DNA of 64,000 nt from Spiroplasma poulsonii (GTDB taxonomy: Bacteria; Bacillota_I; Bacilli_A; Mycoplasmatales; Mycoplasmataceae), in the NCBI RefSeq assembly GCF_009866525.1, contig NZ_CM020866.1, positions 1,366,832-1,430,831 of the forward strand, given 5' to 3'. Below are positions 41,294 to 51,905 of the stretch, in pieces; position 1 is the stretch's first letter, and each line of letters begins with the position of its first letter. Both the position numbers and the translations under genes were made by a program. A model generated the notes under the pieces. The model did no database searches and was not told where the DNA came from. It saw only the letters and a list, made by a program, of their open reading frames with translations.

Positions 41294-41956
41294 TTAATAG
41301 CCCGTTAAGTGTGTTTTATCTTGCATAATAGCAACACCACCACTAGTTCCAATTCTAGTTGCTCCCCCCGCAATCATTGCTAAAACATCAGCTTTACTAC
41401 GAACGCCCCCGGCTGCTTTAACTTGCAAACGATTACCAACTGTTTCTTTCATTAACTTGACATTCGCCGTTGTTGCTCCTGCTTTACTAAAACCAGTTGA
41501 CGTTTTAACAAAATCAACCTCTGCTTGTTCAGCTAATTGACATGCTTTAATAATTTCTGCGTCTGATAATAAATATGTTTCTAAAATAACTTTAACAACA
41601 GCTGTTCCGGCCGCTTTTTTACATGCCATCATATCAGCTGCTACTAGATCATAATTATTTGATTTAAACTGACTAATATTCATTACCATGTCAATTTCAT
41701 TGGCGCCATCTTGTAAAGCATTAGTAATTTCTGTTACTTTTGTTGCTGTTGTATTTGCTCCTAATGGAAAGCCAACAACAACACAAACATTAACATTGCT
41801 ATCTTGCAATAATTCATTAGCTAATAATACATATGTTGGATTAATACAAACTGCAGCAAAATCATATTGTTTTGCTTCAAGACATAACTGCTTAATATCC
41901 GTCGTTGTGGCATCTGGTTTTAATAAAGTATGATCAATATATTTATTTAATTTCAT
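41294..41956 (-). CDS. deoC: Deoxyribose-phosphate aldolase
   Basis: This encodes 220 residues, full length. 'IDHTLLKPDAT', 'VVVGFPLGA', 'EIDMVMNI', 'VKVILETYLL' and 'VDFVKTSTGF' (Schiff-base Lys) followed by 'VKAAGGVRSKADVLAMI' define DeoC, which splits deoxyribose-5-phosphate into acetaldehyde and glyceraldehyde-3-phosphate, linking nucleoside scavenging to glycolysis. Its start overlaps the oxidoreductase stop (ATGA-type overlap). Confidence 0.95.
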   Translation of the reverse strand: MKLNKYIDHTLLKPDATTTDIKQLCLEAKQYDFAAVCINPTYVLLANELLQDSNVNVCVVVGFPLGANTTATKVTEITNALQDGANEIDMVMNISQFKSNNYDLVAADMMACKKAAGTAVVKVILETYLLSDAEIIKACQLAEQAEVDFVKTSTGFSKAGATTANVKLMKETVGNRLQVKAAGGVRSKADVLAMIAGGATRIGTSGGVAIMQDKTHLTGY

Positions 41957-42936
41957 AATAGTTCTCCCTGTTGTTCTTCGTTAACTTGTACTGCCTCTAA
42001 AATGCGAATTGCAGCAATAGAATAATCTAATAAGCGTTGCATTTCAGAATAGTTCCCTGTATTTATTATATTCACAAAATGTTGTAATTCATAATACATT
42101 TTATTCTGATATTCAGCTGGTAAGGGAATCATCGTTGTTTTATTTGTTAAACGGTTATATACGCTAATTGTTTCTAATTTTGTTAAATTAGTAAAATTAA
42201 TTGTTGCATCATAACTTAAAATTTCACTAGCACTAATCCCAACCGCTGCTTTTGAACAAACAATATTTGTTAAAATATTACTATGATGACGTAAGAGAAC
42301 AACGTTGTTAATATCAACACCGTTTTTTAACTTATGACTCATTGCCTTAACATCTTTCACTGGGCCAAACAATGCCACCGCTAGTTCAACTGGATAAATT
42401 AACATATCATATAACGAACCTTTCCCTAAGATTTCATCAAAAACAGAATTATAATCATCTAATAAAACTTCTTTCATCCGACTTGAATATTGGTTACAAT
42501 GAAATGTTGCTAAAAAAGGATGCATTCGATTAACGTTTTCTTGTAAAACCTGATATGCTGGCAAATGGATTGGTTTAAAAGATTCCATTAAAAAAACATT
42601 ATTAATAATCGCTACCTCTCTTAATTCAATTAACTCTTGCGCTAAAAAAGTTGCTGGTTTTTCAATTAAAACATATTTTTGCTGCTGTAAAAAATATTTT
42701 GCTTGTTGATAATGTAACCCATTTGGGGAAGCAATATAAATAATATCAATATGATCAAGCATATCTTCAAAATTATCAACTATTCGCACTGATAAATTAT
42801 TTTTTAACGCAAAAATTTTCGCTTTTTCTAAACTACGCGAGTAAAGACAACTAACTTCAACTCCCGTTACTTCCCGACAAGCTTCAATAAATTCACTAAC
42901 AATATTCCCAGTTCCAATTGTTCCAATCTTTAACAT
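41953..42936 (-). CDS. Gfo/Idh/MocA-family oxidoreductase
   Basis: This encodes 327 residues. N-terminal Rossmann fold 'IGTIGTGNIVSEFIEA', then 'IYIASPNGLHYQQAKYFLQQ' and 'YVLIEKPATF', the E-K-P motif of the family. The C-terminal domain is the usual beta sheet. It probably oxidises or reduces a sugar or polyol with NAD(P). It is the first gene of the operon with deoC and the epimerase. Substrate unknown. Confidence 0.85.
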   Translation of the reverse strand: MLKIGTIGTGNIVSEFIEACREVTGVEVSCLYSRSLEKAKIFALKNNLSVRIVDNFEDMLDHIDIIYIASPNGLHYQQAKYFLQQQKYVLIEKPATFLAQELIELREVAIINNVFLMESFKPIHLPAYQVLQENVNRMHPFLATFHCNQYSSRMKEVLLDDYNSVFDEILGKGSLYDMLIYPVELAVALFGPVKDVKAMSHKLKNGVDINNVVLLRHHSNILTNIVCSKAAVGISASEILSYDATINFTNLTKLETISVYNRLTNKTTMIPLPAEYQNKMYYELQHFVNIINTGNYSEMQRLLDYSIAAIRILEAVQVNEEQQGELL

Positions 42937-42989
42937 AAAAGCACCTCACTATGCACCTTTCATTTTTGTTAAGTGGTTGGTAGTATTAT

Positions 42990-43649
42990 TTACTTAATAA
43001 CTGCATTAAAAATAAAATCACTCGTTGCAAAGAAATCACTTGTTGTACCATCAGCTGAAACAGTATAAGAATTACTTGCTTGATCATATTTCCCTCTTAA
43101 ACCAAGTTCTGTTAAAGTGGTTTTGCCTAGAGCGGCTCCCCCTAACGCTGTAAAAGCTGCTGCTTCTAATTCACCTTCTGCGCTAACAGTTAATGTTTGT
43201 TGTCCTTCTGGTTGTCAATCTTTTAAACTAGGACGAAGATCAACATATGTTGGTGGTTTTGCTTCGGCATTTCCTCACACTACTGAACCTTTAATTGATT
43301 TTGCCCCATCTTTTGCTTGCATTTTAACATATACTTGTTTAAAAGTTGGTTTTGGTGTAATAGCTGAAACTGTCACGTCAACTTCATTTCAAGGTAAATA
43401 AATTGACGCAAGGTCTTGAATTCCTTTTGTTATTCCTGTTTTTAAATCAACTTGATTATTTTCGATGACATTATCTTTTTTCAAATTAAATTTATTACCT
43501 ATTTTATCAAAAGCAAATAAACTTAAATCTAATTTATCACCAATAGCATTATTCCCGTCATCTTTTGGTTGAGGTAAACATGCAATAACATTTGCACTAA
43601 CGACTGTTGTTAATGAAATACTGGTTAGTAAAACTGAAAATTTCTTCAT
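42990..43649 (-). CDS. Lipoprotein of unknown function
   Basis: This encodes 219 residues. The signal peptide 'MKKFSVLLTSISLTTVV' has a lipobox ending 'NVIAC' at about residue 24. The mature part is beta-rich with 'VDVTVSAITPKPTFKQVYVK' and 'LTVSAEGELEAAAFTALGG'. General style (lipid anchor, Thr/Ala/Val-rich) recalls spiroplasma surface lipoproteins, but it is not spiralin by sequence. Start ATG 43649 is followed by a Lys-rich n-region. Confidence 0.75.
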
Positions 43650-43693
43650 TTCTTCATACTCCTTTATTAATTATCCTTTGCACTAATTATAAA

Positions 43694-44269
43694 CTAATTA
43701 CTATTTTTATCATCATCAAAAAAAGGATTTTGTGTTTTTTTTGTGGAATCTTTTTTTTCTAATATTAGCTTATCATCACATTCTTGTTGTTCTTTTTCTC
43801 ATAACTCAGAGTCCTGCCAATTTTTCTTTACAATAAAAATTCGTTCTTCAACACGAACAATTGACTCTAAAACAGAAAAAGCAATTGTTCCAACAAAAAC
43901 AGTTGGAAACCAAACATATCAAAAAATACAAATTTGCGTTGGATTTAAAACTTTGGCATTAGCTAAAATTAAAAAAAATAAACTAATATCAAAAATTAAA
44001 TATTGACCAATATAAAAAACTTGCATAAAAATAATATGCTTACGTAATAATTGTAATGGAGTTTTTTTCAATTCATTAATTCGAACTAAATGATAAATAA
44101 TAAAAATAATAGTCGCAAAGCCAATTAAGACATAACCAATTTTATATCCTGTTACTGCCGCAATATTTCATTTTTGTAATCCTAGAATTAAAAAAATTAA
44201 TACTAAAGCGGTATATAATATTATATTTGCAACACTAACTAGTGCTTTAATCGATACTACTTTTGTCAT
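43694..44269 (-). CDS. Four-helix membrane protein
   Basis: This encodes 191 residues with four hydrophobic helices (about 10-30, 40-62, 80-105, 112-135), then a charged, acidic C-terminal tail ending 'FFDDDKNSN'. It starts 12 bases after the rsmE stop and is in the same direction, so it was probably cotranscribed with it. No family is recognised. Confidence 0.65.
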
Positions 44270-44905
44270 TCTTATTTTCTCCTATAACTCTTTTTCATAC
44301 ATAATCATTGCTAAAATAGCTAACGGTGCTGTTTCTGCTCGCAAAATACGTTGTCCTAGTGAAACTAGATTATAACCATTCGCTGTTAAAACCGTAATTT
44401 CTTCTGTCGTAAAGCCACCTTCTGGTCCAATTACAATAGTAACTGTTGTAAAGTCTTGGTGTAAAAAATCCTTTAGTTGTGAATTTTGCCCCACTTTTTC
44501 ATAACAAACAAGGTTCACATCACTCTGATATTTTTGTAAAACTTTTAAATCACTCTCAACATTACTTATTAAAGGGATTTGATTTCGATATGATTGTTCA
44601 CTAGCTTCTTTACAAATTTTTGTTCAACGCTCAATTTTTTTAATGTTATTTTCACCTTTTAATTGTACCACACAACGTTTAAACTGAAAGGGAATGATTT
44701 CATTAACACCTAATTCAGTAGCTTTTTGCAATAAATAATCTCATTTTGTATTGCGAATTAAACCAGCAATTAAACGAATCTTAATTGAACTTTCGTGATT
44801 TTGTTTTAATTTTTTTGTTAACTTAAATAAATAATTTTGTGCTGGAACAACTTCAATTGTTGTTAAATAATGTTCAGCATTATAAATACAAATGATTTGT
44901 TCATT

Positions 44906-45972
44906 AGACTTCTTGCATTACTTGTTAAAAAATTGCAAATATTTGTAAAAAAGATACTAATAGAAAAATATAATTTTAATTAATTATGTTTTTTATTTAA
45001 AAATTTAATATTTTTCCACAACGAAAAATTAATTTATTATTTAAATTATTTAATTTTAAATAAATATTTTATGTTAAATATAATAATTGTAAATTATAAA
45101 TTGAGGCAATTAAATTAAATCTTAAACCAAATCTTTTTCTTCGATTACGATATTTTTCTGTAATAATTTTAAATTTTTTAAGAATAGCAAAAATATTTTC
45201 AATAATAATTCTCATTTTTGAAACTAGTCTATTATATTGCTTTTGTTCTTTGTTTAAAGGGTTTTTCTTTGTTTTCTTTGTAGGTATTAGAACATTATTG
45301 TGATTTTTTTGTATTCCTTGATAACCACTATCAACTATTAATTTGGTATTTTTTAAAATTGGGATTTTTGATTCTTTAAATAAAGCATAATCATGTTTTT
45401 TTCCGAGCGAAAAACTTGTTGCAATAATTTTTTTGGTTTCTTGTTCGATAATTACTTGTGTTTTGATCGTGTGTTTTTTCTTTTTACCAGAATAAGATTG
45501 TTTTTGTCTTTTTTTGGGCGTTGGATTGGAGTTTCGGTAGCATCAATAATAATAGTTTTATCATTAAAATAATCATTTATTAGTGCTTTTTTACCAGCAA
45601 GTTGTTGAAAATCAGAGTTTTTAATTAAAATATCTTCAATTCACTTAATATTACGATAACAATTAGCCTCACTAATATCAAAACTTTTACCAAGATGAAA
45701 ATAAGTCTGATATTCTCGTCAATATAATAAAGTCATCAATAATCTATTTTCTAATGATAATTTATTAGTTTTACCACCTTTTTTAAATTTTTCTATTTCA
45801 GCAACTTTTAAAATATCTAACATTTTATTAAAAGTGGATTTTTTTATTCCTGTTAATCTTAACCATTCTCTATCATTAAGAGTATTAAATTTATTATTGT
45901 TCATATTTTTATGTCCTCATAAATTATATTTTATAATAATATTTTAATAAAAAAGGGTATCGCAAGAAGTCT
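44906..45972 (-). mobile_element. IS5-family element, copy 6 (intact, reverse, inside rsmE)
   Basis: It is 1,067 bp with ATT duplicated at 44903-44905 and 45973-45975. Removing the element restores the rsmE frame exactly, so this is a clean single insertion. Confidence 0.95.
45069..45904 (-). CDS. IS5-family transposase (frameshifted form), copy 6
   Basis: It is intact and like the reference copy at 33068, with A7 slip site and all three catalytic residues. Confidence 0.85.
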
Positions 45973-46070
45973 ATTATCTTTTAAGCGTAAAACTTGTTTA
46001 ATTTGTTTAACATCATCAGCTGTTAAAACAAAATAATTATGTTCTAATGTTATTGCAAAAAAACGATGCA

Positions 46071-46646
46071 TTACTGTTTATCTCCTAATATTTCTCTCAT
46101 TATTTCATCTAATTGATTATATAAAAATTGTAATGATGCAGTGGTTTTAACTTGATAGTCTGGTTTAATATCTTTAAATAAAGCCTTCTGAATTTTTAAT
46201 AATTGTTTTGTTTGCGATGCTGATTGTTGATCACGAGCGGCAATTCGTGCTAAAACTGTTTTTTCCCTAGCTGTAATCAAAATCTTAGCTCTAAAAGTTA
46301 AAGGTAAGATATTAAGTCCCACCGCTTCAATTAAAAAATCTTGCGCCGGATTATTATTAATTATTGTTAATATCTTGTCTCTTACTTTTGGTCACAAATA
46401 ACTATTTAACTTTGTATTAGCTGTTTGATTAGTAAAAATAATTGTTCCTAAAGAAGGGCGATCTAAAACGCCATCTTTAACAACCCCAGGAAAAGTTTTG
46501 TTTAAAAATATTAAAGTAGTTTTTTCCTGCATAATTTCTTTAGCAATTTGATCAGCGTTTAAATAAGTTAAATGATATTTATTTTGCAGATATTCACAAG
46601 CACTAGTTTTACCCGTACCAATATAACCATAAACACCAAGAATCAT
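46071..46646 (-). CDS. coaE: Dephospho-CoA kinase
   Basis: This encodes 191 residues. P-loop 'GVYGYIGTGKTSACEYL', 'YLNADQIAKEI', 'DRPSLGTIIF' and 'ILITAREKTVLARIAARD' match CoaE, which phosphorylates dephospho-CoA in the last step of CoA synthesis. Glycines of the usual GxIGSGKS P-loop are kept, with Thr in the place of Ser. It overlaps rsmE by one base. Confidence 0.9.
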
Positions 46647-46683
46647 TCTTATTTATTCCTTTCACAATGTTTTACAAAATACA

Positions 46684-47370
46684 TTAATTTACTGCTAATA
46701 AATTGTCATTAATAATAACATCAAAAATGGCTTGTGCTACCGCTGAAGTTTCAGATGGCGTATAGTGAATTCCATCATATGTTGTTTGATCTTCTACATG
46801 TGGATTAGCAGTTAGTTGTAAATTAACAACAGGAATTGTTAAATTAGCAAAATATTTTTGATAAGCACTTGGTAATGAAGTTAATAATTCACCATTATGC
46901 ATTGTTAATGCTTTTGGTGGACAAACAACTAATATTTTATAATTAATTTCTTCATGATTATCACGATGAAAATTTTTAATTTGATTAATTAATTGTCCTA
47001 ATGAAGTAACGATTTTTTCTTCAATTGGATAGTCTGCGATTTCTTTTAACTTTGCATACGCATCATAACCAAAATAATCGTTTGTTCCTAAAAAAACGAT
47101 AAACAAATCAAACGGACTCGCTTTTTGGTACAATGCTAATAAACTATTCATCCCATTATCTTGTGGAAACCCAAAATCAATTAATGGTTTAATAATTGTT
47201 CGTCCTGGTTGTGCATTAGTTTGAATTTCAATTTCTGTTGTTTGATAATGTTGAGTTAATAAATTTGCTAATTTTGCCGGTCAATTATCCGCTTCTGGCA
47301 TCTTACCACTTCCCATTGGTAAATAACCAAATGTTAATGAATCTCCTAAAATTGCAATTTTTTTCTTCAT
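46684..47370 (-). CDS. SGNH/GDSL-family hydrolase
   Basis: This encodes 228 residues. 'IAILGDSLTFGY' (block I, nucleophile Ser), 'VFLGTNDYFGYD' (block III, Asn) and 'TYDGIHYTPSETSAVA' (Asp and His) are all present. No signal peptide, so probably cytoplasmic esterase or carbohydrate deacetylase. It ends 38 bases before coaE in the same direction. Confidence 0.9.
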
Positions 47371-47531
47371 TGAAACCACTCTCTCCTCTATACGATTATT
47401 TTATCTTACTTATAATTAATTATGCTTTAATTTTTAAAACTTTTTGAAAAAAGGAAATAATTCATGCTAAACCAAATAAACTACGTAAAGCATTATTTAA
47501 ATCTTGATAAACTCGCAAATATTGTACTAAT

Positions 47532-48598
47532 AGACTTCTTGCGATACCCTTTTTTATTAAAATATTATTATAAAATATAATTTATGAGGACATAAAAATA
47601 TGAACAATAATAAATTTAATACTCTTAATGATAGAGAATGATTAAGATTAACAGGAATAAAAAAATCCACTTTTAATAAAATGTTAGATATTTTAAAAGT
47701 TGCTGAAATAGAAAAATTTAAAAAAGGTGGTAAAACTAATAAATTATCATTAGAAAATAGATTATTGATGACTTTATTATATTGACGAGAATATCAGACT
47801 TATTTTCATCTTGGTAAAAGTTTTGATATTAGTGAGGCTAATTGTTATCGTAATATTAAGTGAATTGAAGATATTTTAATTAAAAACTCTGATTTTCAAC
47901 AACTTGCTGGTAAAAAAGCACTAATAAATGATTATTTTAATGATAAAACTATTATTATTGATGCTACCGAAACTCCAATCCAACGCCCAAAAAAAGACAA
48001 AAACAATCTTATTCTGGTAAAAAGAAAAAACACACGATCAAAACACAAGTAATTATCGAACAAGAAACCAAAAAAATTATTGCAACAAGTTTTTCGCTCG
48101 GAAAAAAACATGATTATGCTTTATTTAAAGAATCAAAAATCCCAATTTTAAAAAATACCAAATTAATAGTTGATAGTGGTTATCAAGGAATACAAAAAAA
48201 TCACAATAATGTTCTAATACCTACAAAGAAAACAAAGAAAAACCCTTTAAACAAAGAACAAAAGCAATATAATAGACTAGTTTCAAAAATGAGAATTATT
48301 ATTGAAAATATTTTTGCTATTCTTAAAAAATTTAAAATTATTACAGAAAAATATCGTAATCGAAGAAAAAGATTTGGTTTAAGATTTAATTTAATTGCCT
48401 CAATTTATAATTTACAATTATTATATTTAACATAAAATATTTATTTAAAATTAAATAATTTAAATAATAAATTAATTTTTCGTTGTGGAAAAATATTAAA
48501 TTTTTAAATAAAAAACATAATTAATTAAAATTATATTTTTCTATTAGTATCTTTTTTACAAATATTTGCAATTTTTTAACAAGTAATGCAAGAAGTCT
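47532..48598 (+). mobile_element. IS5-family element, copy 7 (intact)
   Basis: It is 1,067 bp; AAT lies at both ends (47529-47531 and 48599-48601). Excising it rejoins the membrane-protein frame. One TGG codon of the transposase is TGA here (position 47638-47640), silent under the mollicute code. Confidence 0.95.
47600..48435 (+). CDS. IS5-family transposase (frameshifted form), copy 7
   Basis: It is like the reference copy at 33068, except that 'DREW' uses TGA for Trp. A standard-code reader would miss the start of this copy. Confidence 0.85.
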
Positions 48599-49009
48599 AA
48601 TGTATAAATTAAAAATAACAATGCAATAATAATAGAACAAAAAATTCATAATAACATTACAACCATAATATTTACTCACTCAGTAGTATTCTTTTCTAGT
48701 TGTTCAGAAAATTCGTCTGTGGTGTGGAACCGAGCTAAAAAATAACCCAATGGTCATAATAAAAGATATCAAAAATATAACAGTGGTGACAACAAAAGAA
48801 ATAAAATTACCTTTATAAAAATAAGTCCTGCCGGTTGTTTCACTATTTCTCGCTTCTTTCTTACTATTATTAATCTTATAATGTTCTAAACAAGAATACA
48901 ATACAAATTGTTTTTTTAAGTTAGAATTTGCAATTATAAATAAATGATATTTCTTTTCGAATAAATTTGTTAAAATATTCGTAATTAGTAAAGGAGCATT
49001 TATTGGGTT

Positions 49010-50057
49010 GTGAAAAAAATCTTTTTTTGAAGTTTTATTAGTATTCCAATTGTAATGGTAATTCTGTTATTATCGTTATATTTTACAAATATTTGAAAGC
49101 CAACAGTCATTGCAATTGTTATTAATAGTATTTTATTAATTATTGTTGGAATTTTTGCCGTAGTTTATTTACAAAATAGTTATCGGAACTTTGCAAAAGA
49201 TGATCCCGGTGAATTTCAGTATAATATTAAACAAAAATTTTGAAAATTAGGATTAATTGGTTTTATTGCAGATTTTTGTGACACAATTGGGATTGGTTCT
49301 TTTGCCATTAGCATTGTTTTATTAAAGTTAACAAAGCAAGTTAAAAACGATAAACAATTACTAGGAACATTAAATGTTGGTCATGCTATTCCTACTTGTT
49401 TACAAGCAATTATTTTTATTTCTTTAGTAAAAGTCGAATGAATAACACTAATATTATTAATTACATTAGCTGCTATTGGTGCTTATATTGGCGCTTTTTT
49501 AGTTAATAAGATTAAATTAGGATGAACTCAAATTTTACTAGGAGTTGCTCTAATTATTATTTCAATCATTATTTTATTAGGTCAAAAAGAAGTTCATGTT
49601 ATGCCATCCGCTAGAACAAGTGATTCGTTAGAAGTGTGGTGAAAATATCTCTTAGGATCTATGATATTTTTTTATATTAGGAATTCTACAATCATTAGGG
49701 GTCGGAATTTATGCGCCAGCAATGGCGGTAACATATTTAATGGGCTTAAGTTCATTATGTGCCTTCCCAATTATGATGGGATCAGCAGACTTTTTAATGC
49801 CCATCGGGGCCTTTCGTTTTATTAAAGATCAAAATTACGATATTAAGATTGCCACTAGTTTTACCTTAGGTGGTAGTTTTGGGGTTATTGCCTCTTATTT
49901 AATTGTCTTTATCGGAATTCAAAATGGATTAGGACTAGATAAAACTAATTTTATTAATGTGTTAAACTGAATTATTATTGTAGTAATTTGATATACAGCA
50001 GCAATGATGTTTTATAATTATTATCAACAACATCGAAAAGTTTTAGCTAAACCATAA
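49010..50057 (+). pseudogene. TauE/SafE (TSUP) family membrane transporter, frameshifted
   Basis: GTG start 49010 with ribosome binding site 'aaaggagcat'. About nine helices; the first half has 'GLIGFIADFCDTIGIGSFA' and 'LGTLNVGHAIPTCLQAI', the second 'LCAFPIMMGSADFLMPIGAF' and 'IKIATSFTLGGSFGVI', the duplicated TSUP pattern. The frame breaks at a T7 run near 49670 (one T too many); removing it gives about 348 residues. The family moves sulfite, sulfonates or related anions. It may be a pseudogene or an error. Confidence 0.8.
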
Positions 50058-50089
50058 ATAAGATAAATGTTCTTTTATACAAATTCAAA

Positions 50090-50740
50090 TTATAAATAAC
50101 GTTTTCGTAAAGCATAAGCAACAGGTGGGAAAATCGCAACTGCTAAAGCCATCTCAGGTAAGTAATTTGTTGCTAAAATAAGTCAAGTAAAAGTTCGAAA
50201 AATAGCTTGTTGATCAGGATTAGTATAAATTAATGGTCCAATAAAATACATAAAAACTAAAACAAAAATAGTATTTAAAGTTGCTGTTGTAAAGGCAATA
50301 ATAACATTATAAATTTTTAAATAATGTCGTTGATATCATGTTAATTCAGTAATTTGATTTGCATAAATTTTTGTTTCAATGTTATCAGAAATCTTTGTTA
50401 AAAAATAAGCCAAAACCCCGACACAAAGTCCCATTAAAACACGGGGAACAACGGAAAATAAGGGGTTAATAAAAATAAAACTTGTAATCCCTGGGGAAAT
50501 AAGTGTTTGAACTAACGAAGACAGGCCAAAAACAAGACCATAAATTAAACCTGCTCAAATTAAATTTAGATTCATTGTGACATATAACGCATACATTCCA
50601 ATTAAAAATAAAATATGCATTAAAGTTAGATTAACTGGACCAACCGCAATATATCCTAATGAAGGAACTAATACAAACAGTAAAAAAATAGCAATAATAA
50701 TACTATTAATTGTAATCATTCTTGTTGTAATTTTTTTCAT
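50090..50740 (-). CDS. ECF transporter S component
   Basis: This encodes 216 residues with six hydrophobic helices. 'YIAVGPVNLTLMHILFLIG' and 'LIYGLVFGLSSLVQTL' are typical of S components, as is the late 'TLNTIFVLVFMYF'. It would bind a vitamin and use the shared EcfA/EcfT module, not seen here. The start ATG 50740 is chosen because 'ggaggcac' lies just upstream; an in-frame ATG at 50764 would place the ribosome binding site inside the gene. Confidence 0.75.
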
Positions 50741-50783
50741 TTGTGCCTCCAATAATAATTTCACACTTACTATTATTGTTTCA

Positions 50784-51371
50784 TTATTTTTTTGTTCCTC
50801 ATTGTCATGTTTTTAACTTTGCTGTATCAGCAATCGCAATATATGGTAAGTTTCGTAAACGTTCTTCATAGTCTAACCCAAAACCAATTAAGAAAGCGTC
50901 CGGAACGTCAAAACCATATCAATCAGCAACTAAATCTACTTTGCGTCCCGCTTTTTTATCCAATAAAGTAACAACTTTAACGCTACGAGCACCTTTTAAA
51001 TATAAATATTCTTTAATCATTTTAACTGTTTTACCACTATCTATAATATCTTCGACTAATAAAACATCACGATTTGTGACCGGAATTGGTAAATCTAATA
51101 AAATTTGTGGAACACCATTACTTTTTACCCCACCAAAATATGATGAAACAACCATATATTCCGTCTCACATTCGACCCCAACTAAATGGGGAATAAATTT
51201 TGCCATAAAAGGAATACAACCTTTTAGTAATCCCAAACACAAAATGGTATTATCTTGAACCGGATATTCATTAAGATAATAACCACTAATTTCTTGCCCT
51301 AATTCTAAGCATTTTTGTTCAATTTCTTCTGCGGTAATTAAAACTTCTTTGACGAGTGGATGTAATTTCAT
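50784..51371 (-). CDS. hpt: Hypoxanthine phosphoribosyltransferase
   Basis: This encodes 195 residues. '[16 protein letters not shown]', '[12 protein letters not shown]' and the PRPP motif '[20 protein letters not shown]', then '[12 protein letters not shown]'-like '[17 protein letters not shown]', identify the enzyme that converts hypoxanthine or guanine plus PRPP to IMP or GMP. Two TGA codons near the end are Trp; the true stop is TAA at 50784. Needed for purine scavenging. Confidence 0.9.
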
Positions 51372-51550
51372 TTTTTTGCCTCACTTAATATTAATAAGTT
51401 AATTATATTATAATCAAGCCCCAATTAAAAGGTTCTTAGTTTTAAAAAATCATTATTTATAATACAAGTGATTTTTTTGTTTTTAAAAAGTTTTATAAAA
51501 AAACTTGGTTAAAATAAAGGTAGTAGCAAACTTAACAGGAGAATTCTAAA

Positions 51551-51730
51551 ATGAAAATTGAAATTTATCACAGGATTATTAATTGCTTAGAAAACATTCG
51601 TATGCATTTAAGATTAAGCCAATTAAAATTTGCCGCATACTTTTCCTTTACACGGGAAGGATATCGCCTTGCTATTGCAAAAGATACTAACAAAAATAAA
51701 ACTTATGTTAAAATTGATTTAATTAACTAA
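51551..51730 (+). CDS. Small basic hypothetical protein
   Basis: This encodes 59 residues, basic and helical, starting 'MKIEIYHRIINCLENIRMHL'. The part 'LSQLKFAAYFSFTREGYRL' faintly recalls an HTH regulator helix pair. Ribosome binding site 'aacaggagaatt' supports the start. It lies between hpt and the viral region. Promoter-like 'TTGGTT...' and 'TAAAAT' strings occur just upstream. Function unknown. Confidence 0.45.
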   Translation: MKIEIYHRIINCLENIRMHLRLSQLKFAAYFSFTREGYRLAIAKDTNKNKTYVKIDLIN

Positions 51731-51905
51731 CACAACTCAACATCAAAAAAACCCAATAAACATAAGGGGTTAAAAAATTAGACCCTCATAAAATAATGGT
51801 TTTAGAACAGTGTTTTCCGACATTTTAAATTTAAAAAAAATTGTAAAATTATAAAAGATATATTATAATCAAAATAACTTTCAGATATAAACACTTAATT
51901 ATATT

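Larger units (their letters stand above)
44282..46071 (-). pseudogene. rsmE: 16S rRNA m3U1498 methyltransferase, split by IS
   Basis: The parts 45976-46071 and 44282-44905 join (one ATT kept) into about 240 residues. 'MHRFFAITLEHNYFVL' N-terminus, 'IRLIAGLIRNTKWDYLLQKA', 'GVNEIIPFQFKRCVV', then the SPOUT knot 'TIVIGPEGGFTTEEI' and 'VSLGQRILRAETAPLA'. RsmE methylates U1498 of 16S rRNA. The ATG overlaps the coaE stop (TAATG). The IS insertion after codon 33 should abolish function in this genome. Confidence 0.9.
47420..48901 (-). pseudogene. Membrane protein gene, broken by IS and by a frameshift
   Basis: The leftward frame begins around 48901 (TTG; the true start may lie further upstream) with 'NNSKKEARNSETTGRTY' and a helix 'ISFVVTTVIFLISFIM'. 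At the T6 run near 48737 the frame shifts; the other frame continues 'ARFHTTDEFSEQLEKN', a second helix 'IMVVMLLWIFCSIIIALLFL', then the IS (47532-48598), then 'LRVYQDLNNALRSLFGLAW' to TAA at 47420. No family is recognised. Confidence 0.6.

Noticed and set aside
42990-43649. Spiralin gene
   Set aside because: It is a lipoprotein of similar length and style, but the sequence lacks recognisable spiralin segments.
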